Shown: in pieces, positions 48,588 through 58,488 of the stretch
How the letters are laid out: the number at the start of each line of letters is the position of its first letter
How positions within the stretch are numbered: the stretch's first letter is position 1
Source of the DNA: Nocardiopsis sp. CNR-923
GTDB lineage: Bacteria; Actinomycetota; Actinomycetes; Streptosporangiales; Streptosporangiaceae
NCBI RefSeq assembly: GCF_001942255.1
Contig: NZ_MKKC01000062.1
Location: 29,781-93,780, forward strand
Direction: 5' to 3'
DNA: 64,000 bases
The notes under the pieces: model-generated
What the model saw: only the letters and a program-made list of their open reading frames with translations
Database searches by the model: none
Told to the model about the DNA's origin: nothing
Position numbers and translations under genes: made by a program

Positions 48588-50198
48588 ATCTCAACCCTGC
48601 GCGACCACATACGGGAGCACACGAACCCCGCGGTCTTCTTCGTGTCCGGGGCCGTGATCATCGCCTTCGTCGTCGGCGGCGTGTTCGCCACCGGCCCGTT
48701 GCTGCACGCGGCCACGGCCACACGCGACTGGATCGGGAGCGAACTCGGCTGGCTCTACGTCCTGGCGACCACCTTCTTCCTGGTCCTGGCCGTCTACCTC
48801 ATGCTCAGCCGGTTCGGCCGGATCCGCCTCGGCCCGGACGACGCCCGCCCCGAGTTCGGCACCCTGGCGTGGTTCGCGATGCTCTTCACCACCGGCATGG
48901 GCATCGGCCTGGTGTTCTGGGGCGTGTCCGAACCCATCCACCACCTGACCTGGCCGAGGAACGCCGACTTCCTCGTCCCCGAGGGGGAGGCGCCCCCGGC
49001 GGAGGCCGCCGACGAGGCACTCGCGCTGAGCTTCTTCCACTGGAGCTTCCACCCTTGGGCCATCTACATCGCGCTCGGGCTCTCACTGAGCTACTTCGCG
49101 TTCCGCAAGGGCCTTCCCCTGCGCCCGGCCTCGGCCCTCTACCCGCTGCTCGGCGACCGCGCGTTCGGCTGGCCCGGCAACCTCGTCGACGTCCTCGCGG
49201 TGTTCGGCACGCTCTTCGGCCTGGCCACGTCCCTGGGGCTGGGGACCCTCCAGATCAACGGCGGACTCGACTACGTGTTCGGCGTGCCCGTCAACCAGCA
49301 CGTGCAGGCGGCCATCATCGTCGTCATCACCGGCACCGCGCTGCTCAGCGTGCTCGCCGGCATCGACAAGGGCATCCGCCGCCTGTCCGTCATCAACCTG
49401 TGGCTGGCGTTCCTGCTGCTCATCGTGGTGTTCCTGTTCGGTCCCAAGCTGTGGATGATCAGCACCATGACCACCGCGGCCGGCGAGTACCTGACCGCCC
49501 TCATCCCCCTCAGCCTGTCCTTCCCCAGCCCGCTCGCCGACCCCCAGGCGGCCCGGTGGACCACGACGTGGAGCATCTTCTACTGGGGGTGGTGGATCTC
49601 CTGGGCGCCCTTCGTCGGCGTCTTCCTCGCCCGGATCTCCTATGGCCGCACCATCCGCGAGTTCGTCGTCGGCGCGCTGTTCGCGCCGGTCATCGTGTCC
49701 ATCCTGTGGTTCGGCGTGTTCGGCGGCTCAGGCCTGTTCTACGAGCTCTTCGAGGGCGGCGGACTGTCCGACCTGCCGGAGGAACAGCGCGCGTTCCGCC
49801 TCATCGACGTGATGTTCACGTTCTCGCCCGTGTTCGGCGACGCGATCGCGCTCCTGCTCATCCTGGTGGTCACGATCTTCTTCATCACCTCGTCAGACTC
49901 CGGCTCCCTGGTGGTCGACACGCTGACCAACGGCGGCGACCTCCACCCGGTCCGGGCACAGCGCGCCTTCTGGGCGATCTCCGAGGGGGCCGTCACCCTC
50001 GTCCTGCTCGTCCTGGGCGGCTCCGACGCCCTGGCCGCCCTCCAGGCCGCCTCCGTCGTGACCGGTCTTCCCTTCGCCGTGATCCTGCTGTTCATGCTGT
50101 GGGGCCTGGGCAGGGCACTGGCCGAGGAGCCGCAGCACGGTCAGACCGGGCCCACCGACCGGGACCGCGCCACGGCGCCGCGCCCTCGGGAGGAGTGA
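48588..50198 (+). CDS. BCCT-family betaine/choline/carnitine transporter, second copy
   Basis: About 536 residues and 12 helices. Family core: IFYWGWWISWAPFVGVF, then ARISYGRTIREF, plus TSSDSGSLVVDTLT. The N-terminus poses a problem. The homologous start (STLRDHIREHTNPAVFF) is preceded by an excellent GGGGAGGAG site, but the codon at 48588 is ATC, not ATG. The first normal start, GTG 48642, falls inside helix 1. I use 48588 with the caveat that a base error or a rare ATC start is needed. It is followed 43 bp later by an Hsp20 gene, as for the first BCCT copy. Confidence 0.85.
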   Translation: MSTLRDHIREHTNPAVFFVSGAVIIAFVVGGVFATGPLLHAATATRDWIGSELGWLYVLATTFFLVLAVYLMLSRFGRIRLGPDDARPEFGTLAWFAMLFTTGMGIGLVFWGVSEPIHHLTWPRNADFLVPEGEAPPAEAADEALALSFFHWSFHPWAIYIALGLSLSYFAFRKGLPLRPASALYPLLGDRAFGWPGNLVDVLAVFGTLFGLATSLGLGTLQINGGLDYVFGVPVNQHVQAAIIVVITGTALLSVLAGIDKGIRRLSVINLWLAFLLLIVVFLFGPKLWMISTMTTAAGEYLTALIPLSLSFPSPLADPQAARWTTTWSIFYWGWWISWAPFVGVFLARISYGRTIREFVVGALFAPVIVSILWFGVFGGSGLFYELFEGGGLSDLPEEQRAFRLIDVMFTFSPVFGDAIALLLILVVTIFFITSSDSGSLVVDTLTNGGDLHPVRAQRAFWAISEGAVTLVLLVLGGSDALAALQAASVVTGLPFAVILLFMLWGLGRALAEEPQHGQTGPTDRDRATAPRPREE

Positions 50199-50241
50199 CC
50201 CACGTGGACCGCAGACAGACCGAGACCAGCAGGAGGCGGCC

Positions 50242-50709
50242 GTGACACGCAAGAGGACGCGCAACCCGTTCCACGGGGTCATGGACATGATCACCGAGAT
50301 GAACCGCATCTCCGAGACGATGTCCTCAAGCGAGATCAGCCACGCCGGAGAACGCGAGCGGGGCTTCGCCGACGCGTGGAGCCCACCCACCGACATCCTC
50401 GCGCACGGCGACGACCTGGTGATCCGCTGCGAGATCCCCGGAGTCTACGAGGAGGACGTCGTGGTCAGCCTCAGCCAGAACGTCCTCACCATCAGCGGGC
50501 GGCGCCGCCGCGACGAGGGCGACGTCGTCTACTACTCCTCCGAGCGGTACATGGGCGCCTTCCGCCGCGACATCGCCCTCCCCGAGGACGTCGAGGACGA
50601 GGACGTCGAGGCCGGATACGGCGAGGGGCTGCTGGAGGTCACCGTGCACGGGGCGGCCAACGCCGCCGCGCCGACCCCGATCGAGATCCGACGCCGCAGG
50701 CGACGCTGA
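50242..50709 (+). CDS. Hsp20/alpha-crystallin small heat-shock protein, second copy
   Basis: 155 residues. The alpha-crystallin domain runs from about residue 50 (DDLVIRCEIPGVYEEDVVVS) through NVLTISGRRRRDEG to YGEGLLEVTVHG. The C-terminus is a run of arginines after PIEIRRR. The GTG 50242 start has AGGAGGCGG ahead of it. It is divergent in sequence from the first Hsp20 in this window but in the same context, behind a BCCT gene, so co-expression under osmotic or heat stress is likely. Confidence 0.9.
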   Translation: MTRKRTRNPFHGVMDMITEMNRISETMSSSEISHAGERERGFADAWSPPTDILAHGDDLVIRCEIPGVYEEDVVVSLSQNVLTISGRRRRDEGDVVYYSSERYMGAFRRDIALPEDVEDEDVEAGYGEGLLEVTVHGAANAAAPTPIEIRRRRRR

Positions 50710-50790
50710 GAACGCCGGGAACCGGGCGCCGCTCCGGAGCGACTGTCACGGTGAACGGCCGCGTCCGCGGCCCGACACGGGAGTCATCCG

Positions 50791-51429
50791 ATGCACCAGC
50801 GCACCACCCGCTCCGCCACGGCGGCGGCCCTGTTCGCCCTCGCCCTCTCCGCGTGCGGAGGCGGCTCCGCCGAACCGGAGGAGGCGCAGGCCGAGCAGGC
50901 CGCCGCGGAGGCGACGGCGGCCGACGGCTTCGAGATCACCGACCCCTGGGTCAAGGCGGTCACCCAGGACGAGGGGATGACCGGCGTCTTCGGGGAGATC
51001 GCCAACACCTCCGCATCCGAGATGACCATCGTCTCCGCCACGGCCGACGGCGCGGACACGGTCGAACTGCACGAGGTCGCCATGGAGGGGACCGACACGA
51101 CGATGACCGAGGTCGAGGGCGGCTTCGTCATCCCGGCGGGCGAGACCTACACCCTGGAGCCCGGCGGGTACCACATCATGCTCATGCAGCTGACCCGGGA
51201 CCTGGCGGCCGGGAACGAACTCACCGTCACCGTGGAGTTCGCGGACGGATCGACCGCATCCTTTGACGCGCCCATCCGCCCCTACACCGGCGCCAACGAG
51301 GAGTACGAGGGCGGCTCCGAGGGAGGCGAGGAGCACGACATGGGCGACATGGAGGGCGACCACTCCGGCCAGGGCGACGGCTCGGGCGAGGACGGTGGCG
51401 ACTCCGGCGACGGCTACGGGGACGAGTGA
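50791..51429 (+). CDS. PCu(A)C-type periplasmic/extracellular copper chaperone lipoprotein
   Basis: 212 residues with a lipoprotein signal: basic start, hydrophobic run and lipobox LSACGG (Cys at about residue 22). The PCu(A)C copper motif is present: Glu-Leu-His then Met (VELHEVAMEG) and, downstream, GGYHIMLM, giving the H-M...H-x-M ligand set. The C-terminal tail is acidic with His and Met (EEHDMGDMEGDHS), a possible extra metal site. The stop overlaps the DyP peroxidase start by one base. In Streptomyces an ECuC-type chaperone and the DyP protein DtpA belong to a copper-trafficking system; this pair resembles it without a Sco gene. Confidence 0.88.
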   Translation: MHQRTTRSATAAALFALALSACGGGSAEPEEAQAEQAAAEATAADGFEITDPWVKAVTQDEGMTGVFGEIANTSASEMTIVSATADGADTVELHEVAMEGTDTTMTEVEGGFVIPAGETYTLEPGGYHIMLMQLTRDLAAGNELTVTVEFADGSTASFDAPIRPYTGANEEYEGGSEGGEEHDMGDMEGDHSGQGDGSGEDGGDSGDGYGDE

Positions 51430-52691
51430 TGGCCGACCACGATTCCGAGGACGCGGCACACGACAGCGGGGCGGGCGGCGGCGGGATGAGCCGCCGGGGA
51501 CTACTCCTCGGCGGCGCGGCCGGACTCGGCGCCGCGGGCATCGGCGCGGCTGGGGCCACCGCGGCGCACCGGCTGGTCGGGGGGGCCGAACCGGCTCCCG
51601 GATCGGAGTCGGCGCCCCTGCACGGCGACCGCACCGTGCCGTTCCACGGTCGGCGCCAGGCCGGCGTGGAGACACCGCCGCAGTCGCACGCCACGTTCGT
51701 CGCACTGGACCTGGACGACGGCGCGGACGCGGACGCGGTGCGGCGGCTCATGGTCATCCTCAGCGACAACGCCGCGCGCCTCACCCAGGGCGTTCCCGCG
51801 CTCACCGACACCGAGCCCGAACTGGCCGAACTCCCGGCCCGCCTGACCGCCACCTTCGGGTTCGGGCGGGGCCTGGTCGAACGGGTGAACCCCGACGCCG
51901 TGCCCGACTGGCTCGGTCCGCTGCCGAAATTCGAGCAGGACGACCTGAGCCCGGAGTGGGGCGAAGCCGACCTGCTCGTCCAGGTCTGCGCGGACGACCC
52001 GGTCACCGTCTCACACACGGTGCGGATGCTGCTCCGGGACGCCCGGCCGTTCAGTCGGCCCCGCTGGTCCCAGAGCGGGTTCCGGCGCGCCCACGGCTCC
52101 CAACCAGACGGCACCACGATGCGCAACCTCATGGGCCAGGTGGACGGCACCGCCAACCCGGCCCCGGGCACGGAGGACTTCGACCACCTCGTCTGGGGCG
52201 AGGGCGGCCCCCACTGGATGGCCGGGGGCACCAGCCTCGTCCTGCGCCGGATCGCCACCGACCTGGACACCTGGGACGAGATCGACCGGCCCGCCCGCGA
52301 AGCGGTCGTGGGGCGCCGTCTGGACAACGGCGCGCCGCTGACCGGCGAGAACGAGCACGACGAGGTCGATCTGGAGGCCACCGGGCCCGACGGTCTGACC
52401 GTCATCCCGTCGTTCGCCCACGTGCGGCGGGCCCGGACGGGCGACCCTGACGAGCGAATCTTTCGCCGCGGCTACAACTACGACCTGCGCGACGGCGTGA
52501 CGGGTGAAGCCGGACTGCTCTTCGCCTCCTACCAGGCCGACCCGCTGCGCCAGTTCGTACCCATCCAGCGCCAGCTGGACGAACTCGACCTACTCAACCA
52601 GTGGGTCACGGCCGTGGGGTCGGCGGTGTTCGCCGTGCCGCCGGGCTGCGCGGAGGGCGGATACGTCGGCCAGAGCCTGTTGGAGGGGTGA
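51429..52691 (+). CDS. Tat-exported DyP-type heme peroxidase (DtpA-like)
   Basis: 420 residues. A twin-arginine signal is near residue 20 (MSRRGLLLGGAAGLGAAGIG). The DyP family motif is present as GQVDGTANP, with the catalytic Asp, and the heme-proximal His is likely in VIPSFAHVRRA. The ending region FRRGYNYDL and LLFASYQADPLRQFVPIQ is also typical. It should be exported folded with heme bound. Tight coupling to the PCu(A)C lipoprotein suggests a role in copper-related maturation, as for DtpA of Streptomyces, which is inference. A palindromic terminator follows 4 bp after the stop. Confidence 0.9.
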   Translation: MADHDSEDAAHDSGAGGGGMSRRGLLLGGAAGLGAAGIGAAGATAAHRLVGGAEPAPGSESAPLHGDRTVPFHGRRQAGVETPPQSHATFVALDLDDGADADAVRRLMVILSDNAARLTQGVPALTDTEPELAELPARLTATFGFGRGLVERVNPDAVPDWLGPLPKFEQDDLSPEWGEADLLVQVCADDPVTVSHTVRMLLRDARPFSRPRWSQSGFRRAHGSQPDGTTMRNLMGQVDGTANPAPGTEDFDHLVWGEGGPHWMAGGTSLVLRRIATDLDTWDEIDRPAREAVVGRRLDNGAPLTGENEHDEVDLEATGPDGLTVIPSFAHVRRARTGDPDERIFRRGYNYDLRDGVTGEAGLLFASYQADPLRQFVPIQRQLDELDLLNQWVTAVGSAVFAVPPGCAEGGYVGQSLLEG

Positions 52692-52695
52692 AAAC

Positions 52696-52721
52696 GGCGC
52701 CGCTGCGCGCGCAGCGGCGCC
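52696..52721. terminator. Perfect palindromic terminator after the DyP gene
   Basis: GGCGCCGCTGCGC followed at once by GCGCAGCGGCGCC is a 26-bp perfect palindrome between two convergent genes, so it can work in both directions. Confidence 0.85.
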
Positions 52722-52757
52722 CGAACCGTGCTTCCCCGGGCCCGCCGCTCCGCGTGG

Positions 52758-54091
52758 CTAGAAGCGACGGTCCCCGGCGTAGGGGCCGATGACGGCGAGG
52801 GCGCGCGGACGCGCGAGCAGGTCGGCGGCGACCTCGGCCACGTCCCGATCGGTCACCGCGTCGAACAGCGCGAGGTCCTCGTCGATCGACAGGTGGCGCG
52901 GGTGGTTGAGCTCATGCCCGAGCAGGCGGCCCATCCGCGCGTTGGTGCCCTCGTTGCCCAGCACCCACGTGCCCTGGATCTGGCCCTTGGCCCGGGTGAG
53001 CTCCTCGGCGGTGATGCCGACCGCCGCCACCTTCGCCAGTTCGTCCCGGCACACGCCGATGACCTCGTCGGCCTTCTCCGGCAGGCAGCCCGCGTAGATC
53101 TGGAAGGTCCCAGTGTCGGCGTAGCCGTGTGGTAGGCGTGCACGGCGTAGGCCAGGCCGCGCTTCTCGCGCACCTCCTGGAACAGGCGGGACGACATGCC
53201 CCCGCCGAGCGCCGCGCTGAGCAGGCGCAGCGCGTGCCAGCGCTGGTCAGTCCGGGGCAGGCCCTCCGATCCCAGGATGATGTGCGCCTGCTCGGTCTCA
53301 CGCGTCTCCACCACGGTGCCGCCGAACGTCGTCACCGGGCCGCCGCTCAGGCGCGGGCGCGCCGGGCGGGCGTCCCCGGCGACGTCGAGTTGGTCGGCGA
53401 ACATCTCCCGGACCCGTTGCACCACCTCGTCGTGGTCGAGGCTTCCGGCGGCGGTCACCACCAGCTCACCGGGCACGTAGGCGGAACGGTACTGTTCGAG
53501 GATGCGCTCGCGGGGCAGGGCTCGGATCGTGTCGATCGTGCCGAGGATCGGCCGACCCAGCGGGCTGTCCCCGAAGAAGTGCGCGGCGAAGACGTCGTCC
53601 ACCAGGTCGGCGGGCTCGTCCTCGTACATGGCGATCTCCTCCAGGATCACACCGCGCTCGGTCTCCACCTCGCCCTCGTCGAGCACCGAGTTGGCGACCA
53701 TGTCGCCGACGACGTCGACGGCCAGCGGAAGGTCGCGGTCGAGCACCTTGGCGTAGTAGCAGGTGTGCTCCTTGGTGGTGTAGGCGTTGTGGTCGGCGCC
53801 CACCCCGTCCAACAGCGCGGAGATCTCCATCGCCGAACGCGTCCGGGTCCCCTTGAAGAGCAGGTGTTCGAGGAAGTGCGCCGACCCCGCGTGCGCCGCG
53901 TCCTCGTCGCGCGACCCCGTGGTCGCGGAGATCCCGAAGGCCGCGGACCGCCCGCCGGGGACGTCCTCGGTGACCACCCGCAGACCACCGGGCAGCACGG
54001 TCCGCCGCACGAGGCCGGACCCGCGTGCGGGCTCCAGCAGCGTGACGGTGGTGTCCGGCTCCTGCTCGGCGGCGATGGGGACAGAGCTCAT
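52758..54091 (-). CDS. M16-family zinc metallopeptidase (frameshift near 53125)
   Basis: About 444 residues after one base is restored near 53125, joining AYAVHAYHT to YADTGTFQIYAGCLPEKADE. The inverted zinc motif HxxEH is seen as HFLEHLLFKGT near residue 80, with the third ligand Glu in ETERGVILEEIAMYED. The C-terminal half includes WVLGNEGTNARMGRLLGHE. The start 54091 follows AAGAAGG. Next to pnp as in many actinomycetes, it is the processing-peptidase-like protein of this conserved block. Its substrate is unknown. Confidence 0.88.
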
Positions 54092-54173
54092 GAAACCTTC
54101 TTCCTCGCGTCGTTGGTGCGCTGGGCCGGTCCGTGGGCGGCGCGCCCCGCCGGTCCAGCAGAGCATACGGGGT

Positions 54174-54206
54174 GGGGGCGGCCACACCACCGGTGTGACC
54201 GCCCCC
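54174..54206 (-). terminator. Hairpin terminator after pnp
   Basis: GGGGGCGG and CCGCCCCC, then CACACC and GGTGTG, form a long stem with one C/A mismatch and a 3-nt loop, 31 bp beyond the pnp stop. It is likely the end of the rpsO-pnp transcript. Confidence 0.7.
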
Positions 54207-54236
54207 ATCAGCTGATTTTACGCTTCGCCCCGCCGA

Positions 54237-56539
54237 TCAGGTGTTCTCTGAGCGGCTGGAGGAGCGGCGGCGACGGCGGCGCGGAGCGTCCCCGCCCTTG
54301 TCGGCGGACGTGGCCGCCGGCTTCTCGTCGCCGGAGTCCGCGTCGGGCTCCTCGGTGCTCGCGGCGGTCTCGGCCTCGACCACCTCGACCGGGACCAGCG
54401 ACAACTTGCCGCGGTCGTCGATCTCACGGATCTCGACCTGGATCTTCTCGCCGATGCTGATCACGTCGTCGAGGTTCTCGATCCGCTTGCCGCCGTGCAG
54501 CTTGCGGATCTGCGAGATGTGCAGCAGGCCGTCCTTGCCGGGCAGCAGCGACACGAACGCGCCGAAGGTGGTCGTCTTGACGACCGTGCCCAGGTAACGG
54601 TCGCCGACCTCGGGCATCGTCGGGTTGGCGATCTGGTTGATCGTGTCCCGCGCGGCCTCGGCGGAGGGGCCGTCGGTGGCGCCGATGTAGATCGTGCCGT
54701 CGTCCTCGATGGTGATCTCGGCGCCGGTGTCGTCCTGGATCGAGTTGATCATCTTGCCCTTGGGGCCGATGACCTCGCCGATCTTGTCCACCGGGACCTT
54801 GACGGTGAGGATGCGCGGAGCGTTCGGGCTCATCTCGGCCGGACGCTCGATGGCCTCCTGCATCACGTCGAGGATGGCCAGGCGGGCGCCGCGGGCCTGC
54901 TGAAGCGCGAGGGCCAGCTGTCCGGCGGGGATGCCGTCGAGCTTGGTGTCCAACTGGAGCGCGGTGATGAGCTCGCGGGTACCGGCGACCTTGAAGTCCA
55001 TGTCGCCGAACGCGTCCTCGGCGCCCAGGATGTCGGTCAGCGTGACGAACTCGTCGCCCTCGCTGATCAGACCCATGGCGATGCCGGAGACCATCTCCTT
55101 GAGCGGCACACCGGCCGCCATGAGGGACATGGTGGACGCGCAGACCGAGCCCATCGAGGTGGAGCCGTTCGAGCCCAGCGCCTCGGACACCTGCCGGATG
55201 GCGTAGGGGAACTCCTCGCGCGAGGGCAGGACCGGGATCAGGGCCCGCTCGGCGAGCGCGCCGTGCCCGATCTCGCGTCGCTTGGGCGAGCCCACCCGGC
55301 CGGTCTCACCGGTGGAGTAGGGCGGGAAGTTGTAGTTGTGCATGTAGCGCTTGGTCTTCTCCGGGTTGAGCGTGTCAACCATCTGCTCCATGCGCAACAT
55401 GTTGAGCGTGGTGACGCCCAGGATCTGGGTCTCACCGCGCTCGAAGAGGGCCGAGCCGTGCACCCGCGGCAGGACGCCGACCTCGGCGCTCAGCGAACGG
55501 ATGTCCTTGGGGCCGCGGCCGTCGATGCGGACCTTGTCCCGCAGCACGCGCTCGCGCATGAGCTGCTTGGACAGCGAGCGGAAGGCGGCGCCGACCTCCT
55601 TCTCGCGCCCCTCGAAGGCCTCTCCGGCCTTCTCGGCCGCGACGGCCTTGACGCGGTCGAGCTCGGCCTCGCGCTCCTGCTTGTCGGCGATGGTCAACGC
55701 CTTGGCCAGGTCCTCGCGGACGGCGGAGTCGACGGCCTCGTAGGCGTCGTCCTCGTAGTCCAGGAAGATCGGGAACTCGGCGACCTCGCGGCTGCCCTTC
55801 TCGGCCACGGCGGCCTGGGCGCGGCACAGGACCTTGATGAAGGGCTTGGCGGCCTCAAGGCCCTCGGCCACCGTCTGCTCGTTCGGGCCGACGGCGCCCT
55901 CGGCGACCAGCTTGAGGGTGCGCGGCGTCGACTCCGCCTCGACCATCATGATCGCGACGTCGCCGTCCTCCAGGACACGACCGGCGACGACCATGTCGAA
56001 GGTGGCGTTCTCCAGCTCGGAGTGGGTGGGGAAGCCACCCACTGGCCGTCGATCAGGGCGACGCGCACGCCGCCGATCGGGCCGGAGAAGGGCACGCCGG
56101 AGATCTGCGTGGACATCGAGGCCGCGTTGATCGCGACGACGTCGTACAGGTGGTCGGGGTGCAGGGCCAGGATCGTCTCGACGACCTGGATCTCGTTGCG
56201 CAGGCCCTTCTTGAACGACGGGCGCAGCGGCCGGTCGATCAGGCGGCAGGTGAGGATGGCGTCCTCGGAGGGACGGCCCTCACGCCGGAAGAACGAGCCG
56301 GGGATGCGGCCCGCCGCGTACATGCGCTCCTCGACGTCCACCGTCAGGGGGAAGAAGTCGAGGTTCTCCTTGGGTCGCTTCGAGGCGGTGGTGGCCGACA
56401 GGACGACGGTCTCGTCGTCCAGGTAGACCGTCGCGGAACCGGCGGCCTGGCGGGCCAGCCGACCGGTCTCGAAGCGGATGGTGCGGGTGCCGAAGCGACC
56501 GTTGTCGATCACGGCCTCGGCCGAGTACACGCCCTCCAT
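54237..56539 (-). CDS. pnp: Polyribonucleotide nucleotidyltransferase (frameshift near 56036)
   Basis: 767 residues after one G is restored near 56036 ([13 protein letters not shown]). Two RNase PH domains (the first with [20 protein letters not shown], the second with [17 protein letters not shown]) surround a helical linker. A KH domain follows ([17 protein letters not shown]) and then S1 ([20 protein letters not shown]). The C-terminal tail is acidic then Arg/Ser-rich. The enzyme degrades RNA 3'-5' with phosphate or adds tails, and in actinomycetes it can also act as the main poly(A)-like tailing enzyme. It follows rpsO across a 307-bp leader. Confidence 0.95.
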
Positions 56540-56766
56540 GGGCGACCTCCTACTACACGTTCTCGGGGCGCGCCGGGCGGGTCGGTGCCCGCGGCGCGCT
56601 GATGTCTTCGCCCGCGTCCGTGCCCCGGAGTTGATGACGGCCGGTCATCGATCGAAGTCCACGGAACCCATCGCGGGGGCGTCCGGGGACCACTACCGAG
56701 GACCGGCCTCGACTCTGCGGCCGAGGGTGGGGATCGCGGGTCTGTCTCTGTGAAGTTGTCGTGCTC

Positions 56767-56795
56767 CACGCGTGCCGGACCGCTCCGCACGCGTG
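56767..56795 (-). terminator. Stem-loop in the rpsO-pnp intergenic leader
   Basis: CACGCGTG arms (56767-56774 and 56788-56795), extended inside by CGG/CCG, make a stable hairpin 52 bp after the rpsO stop. It may be a partial terminator or an RNase III site, as known for rpsO-pnp spacers in other bacteria. Confidence 0.55.
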
Positions 56796-56846
56796 TCACA
56801 CCTTACTAACAAAGCGGGAGCGGCCGAAGCCACTCCCACGAGCCAC

Positions 56847-57116
56847 CTAGCGGCGCAGACCCAGGCGCTCGATCAGCGAGCGGTAGCGGGTGATGTCCTG
56901 CTTCGCGACGTACTTGAGCAGACGGCGGCGGCGGCCGACCATCAGGAGCAGGCCACGACGGCTGTGGTGGTCGTGCTTGTGGCCCTTGAGGTGCTCGGTG
57001 AGCTCGGTGATGCGGTGCGTGAGCAGCGCGATCTGGACCTCAGGGGAGCCGGTGTCACCCTCGGAGGTGGCGTACTCGGCGATGATCTTTTCCTTGGTGG
57101 CGGCGTCGATCGACAC
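56847..57116 (-). CDS. rpsO: 30S ribosomal protein S15
   Basis: 89 residues, the exact family length. Signature: [19 protein letters not shown], then [20 protein letters not shown] and [17 protein letters not shown]. It binds 16S rRNA in the platform of the small subunit. Located between ribF and pnp as in most actinomycetes. An inverted repeat about 110-130 bp upstream may belong to its autoregulatory leader. Confidence 0.98.
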   Translation of the reverse strand: MSIDAATKEKIIAEYATSEGDTGSPEVQIALLTHRITELTEHLKGHKHDHHSRRGLLLMVGRRRRLLKYVAKQDITRYRSLIERLGLRR

Positions 57117-57227
57117 AGCGCTCCGTTTCTCCGTTGTCGGTACGCGGGACGTGCCCGGCTCGAAGGGCCGGGATCAGACGCGGTGACCGCGCGTACGAAC
57201 AGTCACCGTCGCGTGTGGTCGGGCGCG

Positions 57228-57247
57228 GTCCACGACGGGTCGTGGAC
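57228..57247 (-). terminator. Inverted repeat between ribF and rpsO
   Basis: GTCCACGAC and GTCGTGGAC around a 2-bp centre. It lies 124 bp after the ribF stop and 112 bp before rpsO. It could end the ribF transcript or be part of an S15-binding leader. The rest of the 254-bp gap is unremarkable. Confidence 0.45.
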
Positions 57248-57370
57248 ACGACGCGATCCCCGGAGTTCGGGCCCCGGAGGGGGCCGGACCGCGGGGCACA
57301 CGTGGACGCCGCCCAGCCTACCGTAAACCGCGAGGTGAAAGCCCCTTGGTGCGAGCGGGCGGCTCCCCGG

Positions 57371-58315
57371 TCACGCGGACAGGATCTCGCGGCAGCGGTC
57401 GACGTCACGGCGCATGGCCACGATGAGGTCGTCCAGCCGGTCGAAGCGCTCCTGTCCCCGGATGTGCTCGGTGAACTCCACGGCCATGTGCGCTCCGTAG
57501 AGCTCCAGGTCGTCGCGGTCCAGCGCGTAGGCCTCCACCGTCCGCTCCGCGCCGTCGAACGTGGGGTTGGTGCCGACCGAGATCGCCGCCGGCCACCGCG
57601 ACTCGCGCCCCGCGACGGGGGCGACGTGGCTGAGCCAGCCCGCGTACACGCCGTCGCCGGGGACGGCCGCGTACGGGGTGAGGTCCATGTTGGCGGTGGG
57701 GAAACCCAGCAGTTCGCGACCGCGGGCCGCGCCGTGCACGACCTCGCCCTCGACCCGGTGCGGACGGCCGAGCAGGACGGCGGCCGGGGCCACCGCGCCC
57801 TCGGCCAGGAGGGCGCGCACACGCGTGGAGGTGATGGTGTCGCCGTCGGCGACCAGGCGCACGCCGTCGGCGGTGAAGTCGTGCTTGTGCCCCAGCTCGG
57901 TCAGCGCGGCCACGTCCCCGGCCGCGCGGTGCCCGAAGCGGAAGTCCTCGCCCACCACCACGGCGGCGGCGCGCAACCGGTCGACCAGGACGCTCTGGAC
58001 GAACTCCTGCGCGCTCAACGCCGAGAGCCCCTGCGTGAACGGCAGGACGCACACCTCGTCGGCGCCGTGGTCCTCCAACAGCTCCACCCGCCGGTCCAGC
58101 GGGGTGAGCACGGGCGGCGTGACTCCGCGCAGGACCGCCTCGGGATGGGGGTCGAACGTGACCACCACCACGGGGAGCCCGAGCTCGCGCGCCCGGCGCA
58201 CCGCGGTCGCGATGATGGCCTGGTGACCGCGGTGCACGCCGTCGAAGACACCGATCGCCACCACGGACCGGCCCCACCCCGGGGGAACGTCCCCCAGTCC
58301 ATCCCATCGCCCCAC
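57371..58315 (-). CDS. ribF: Bifunctional riboflavin kinase/FAD synthetase
   Basis: 314 residues. The N-terminal nucleotidyl-transferase domain has GVFDGVHRGHQAII and, later, VVVGEDFRFGHRAAGD. The C-terminal riboflavin kinase domain has LGRPHRVEGEVVHGAARGRE, then LGFPTANM and YAGWLSHV. It makes FMN from riboflavin and then FAD. GTG 58315 is chosen for the AGGGGAG site upstream; an ATG at 58465 would add an unlikely leader. The FAD it makes serves, among others, the many flavoenzymes in this window. Confidence 0.95.
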   Translation of the reverse strand: MGRWDGLGDVPPGWGRSVVAIGVFDGVHRGHQAIIATAVRRARELGLPVVVVTFDPHPEAVLRGVTPPVLTPLDRRVELLEDHGADEVCVLPFTQGLSALSAQEFVQSVLVDRLRAAAVVVGEDFRFGHRAAGDVAALTELGHKHDFTADGVRLVADGDTITSTRVRALLAEGAVAPAAVLLGRPHRVEGEVVHGAARGRELLGFPTANMDLTPYAAVPGDGVYAGWLSHVAPVAGRESRWPAAISVGTNPTFDGAERTVEAYALDRDDLELYGAHMAVEFTEHIRGQERFDRLDDLIVAMRRDVDRCREILSA

Positions 58316-58488
58316 CTGAGGACTCCCCTTCCGAACCGTAGGCGTTCGGCCGCGCGCGCTTCGTGGGCGGCGCGCGACGCTCGGGAACAAGGGTGCCATG
58401 CCGGTCCCCGCTCCGTGCACGCACGGCGCCGCTCTGCCCGCCGCAGAAGGGGGTTGGACCGCCAACGACGCCCCCGTAGCGTACCGGC

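Noticed and set aside
54495..56426. 643-residue frame antisense to pnp
   Set aside because: Shadow frame; composition (Leu, Asp, Gly, His) is typical of reverse reading of pnp codons.
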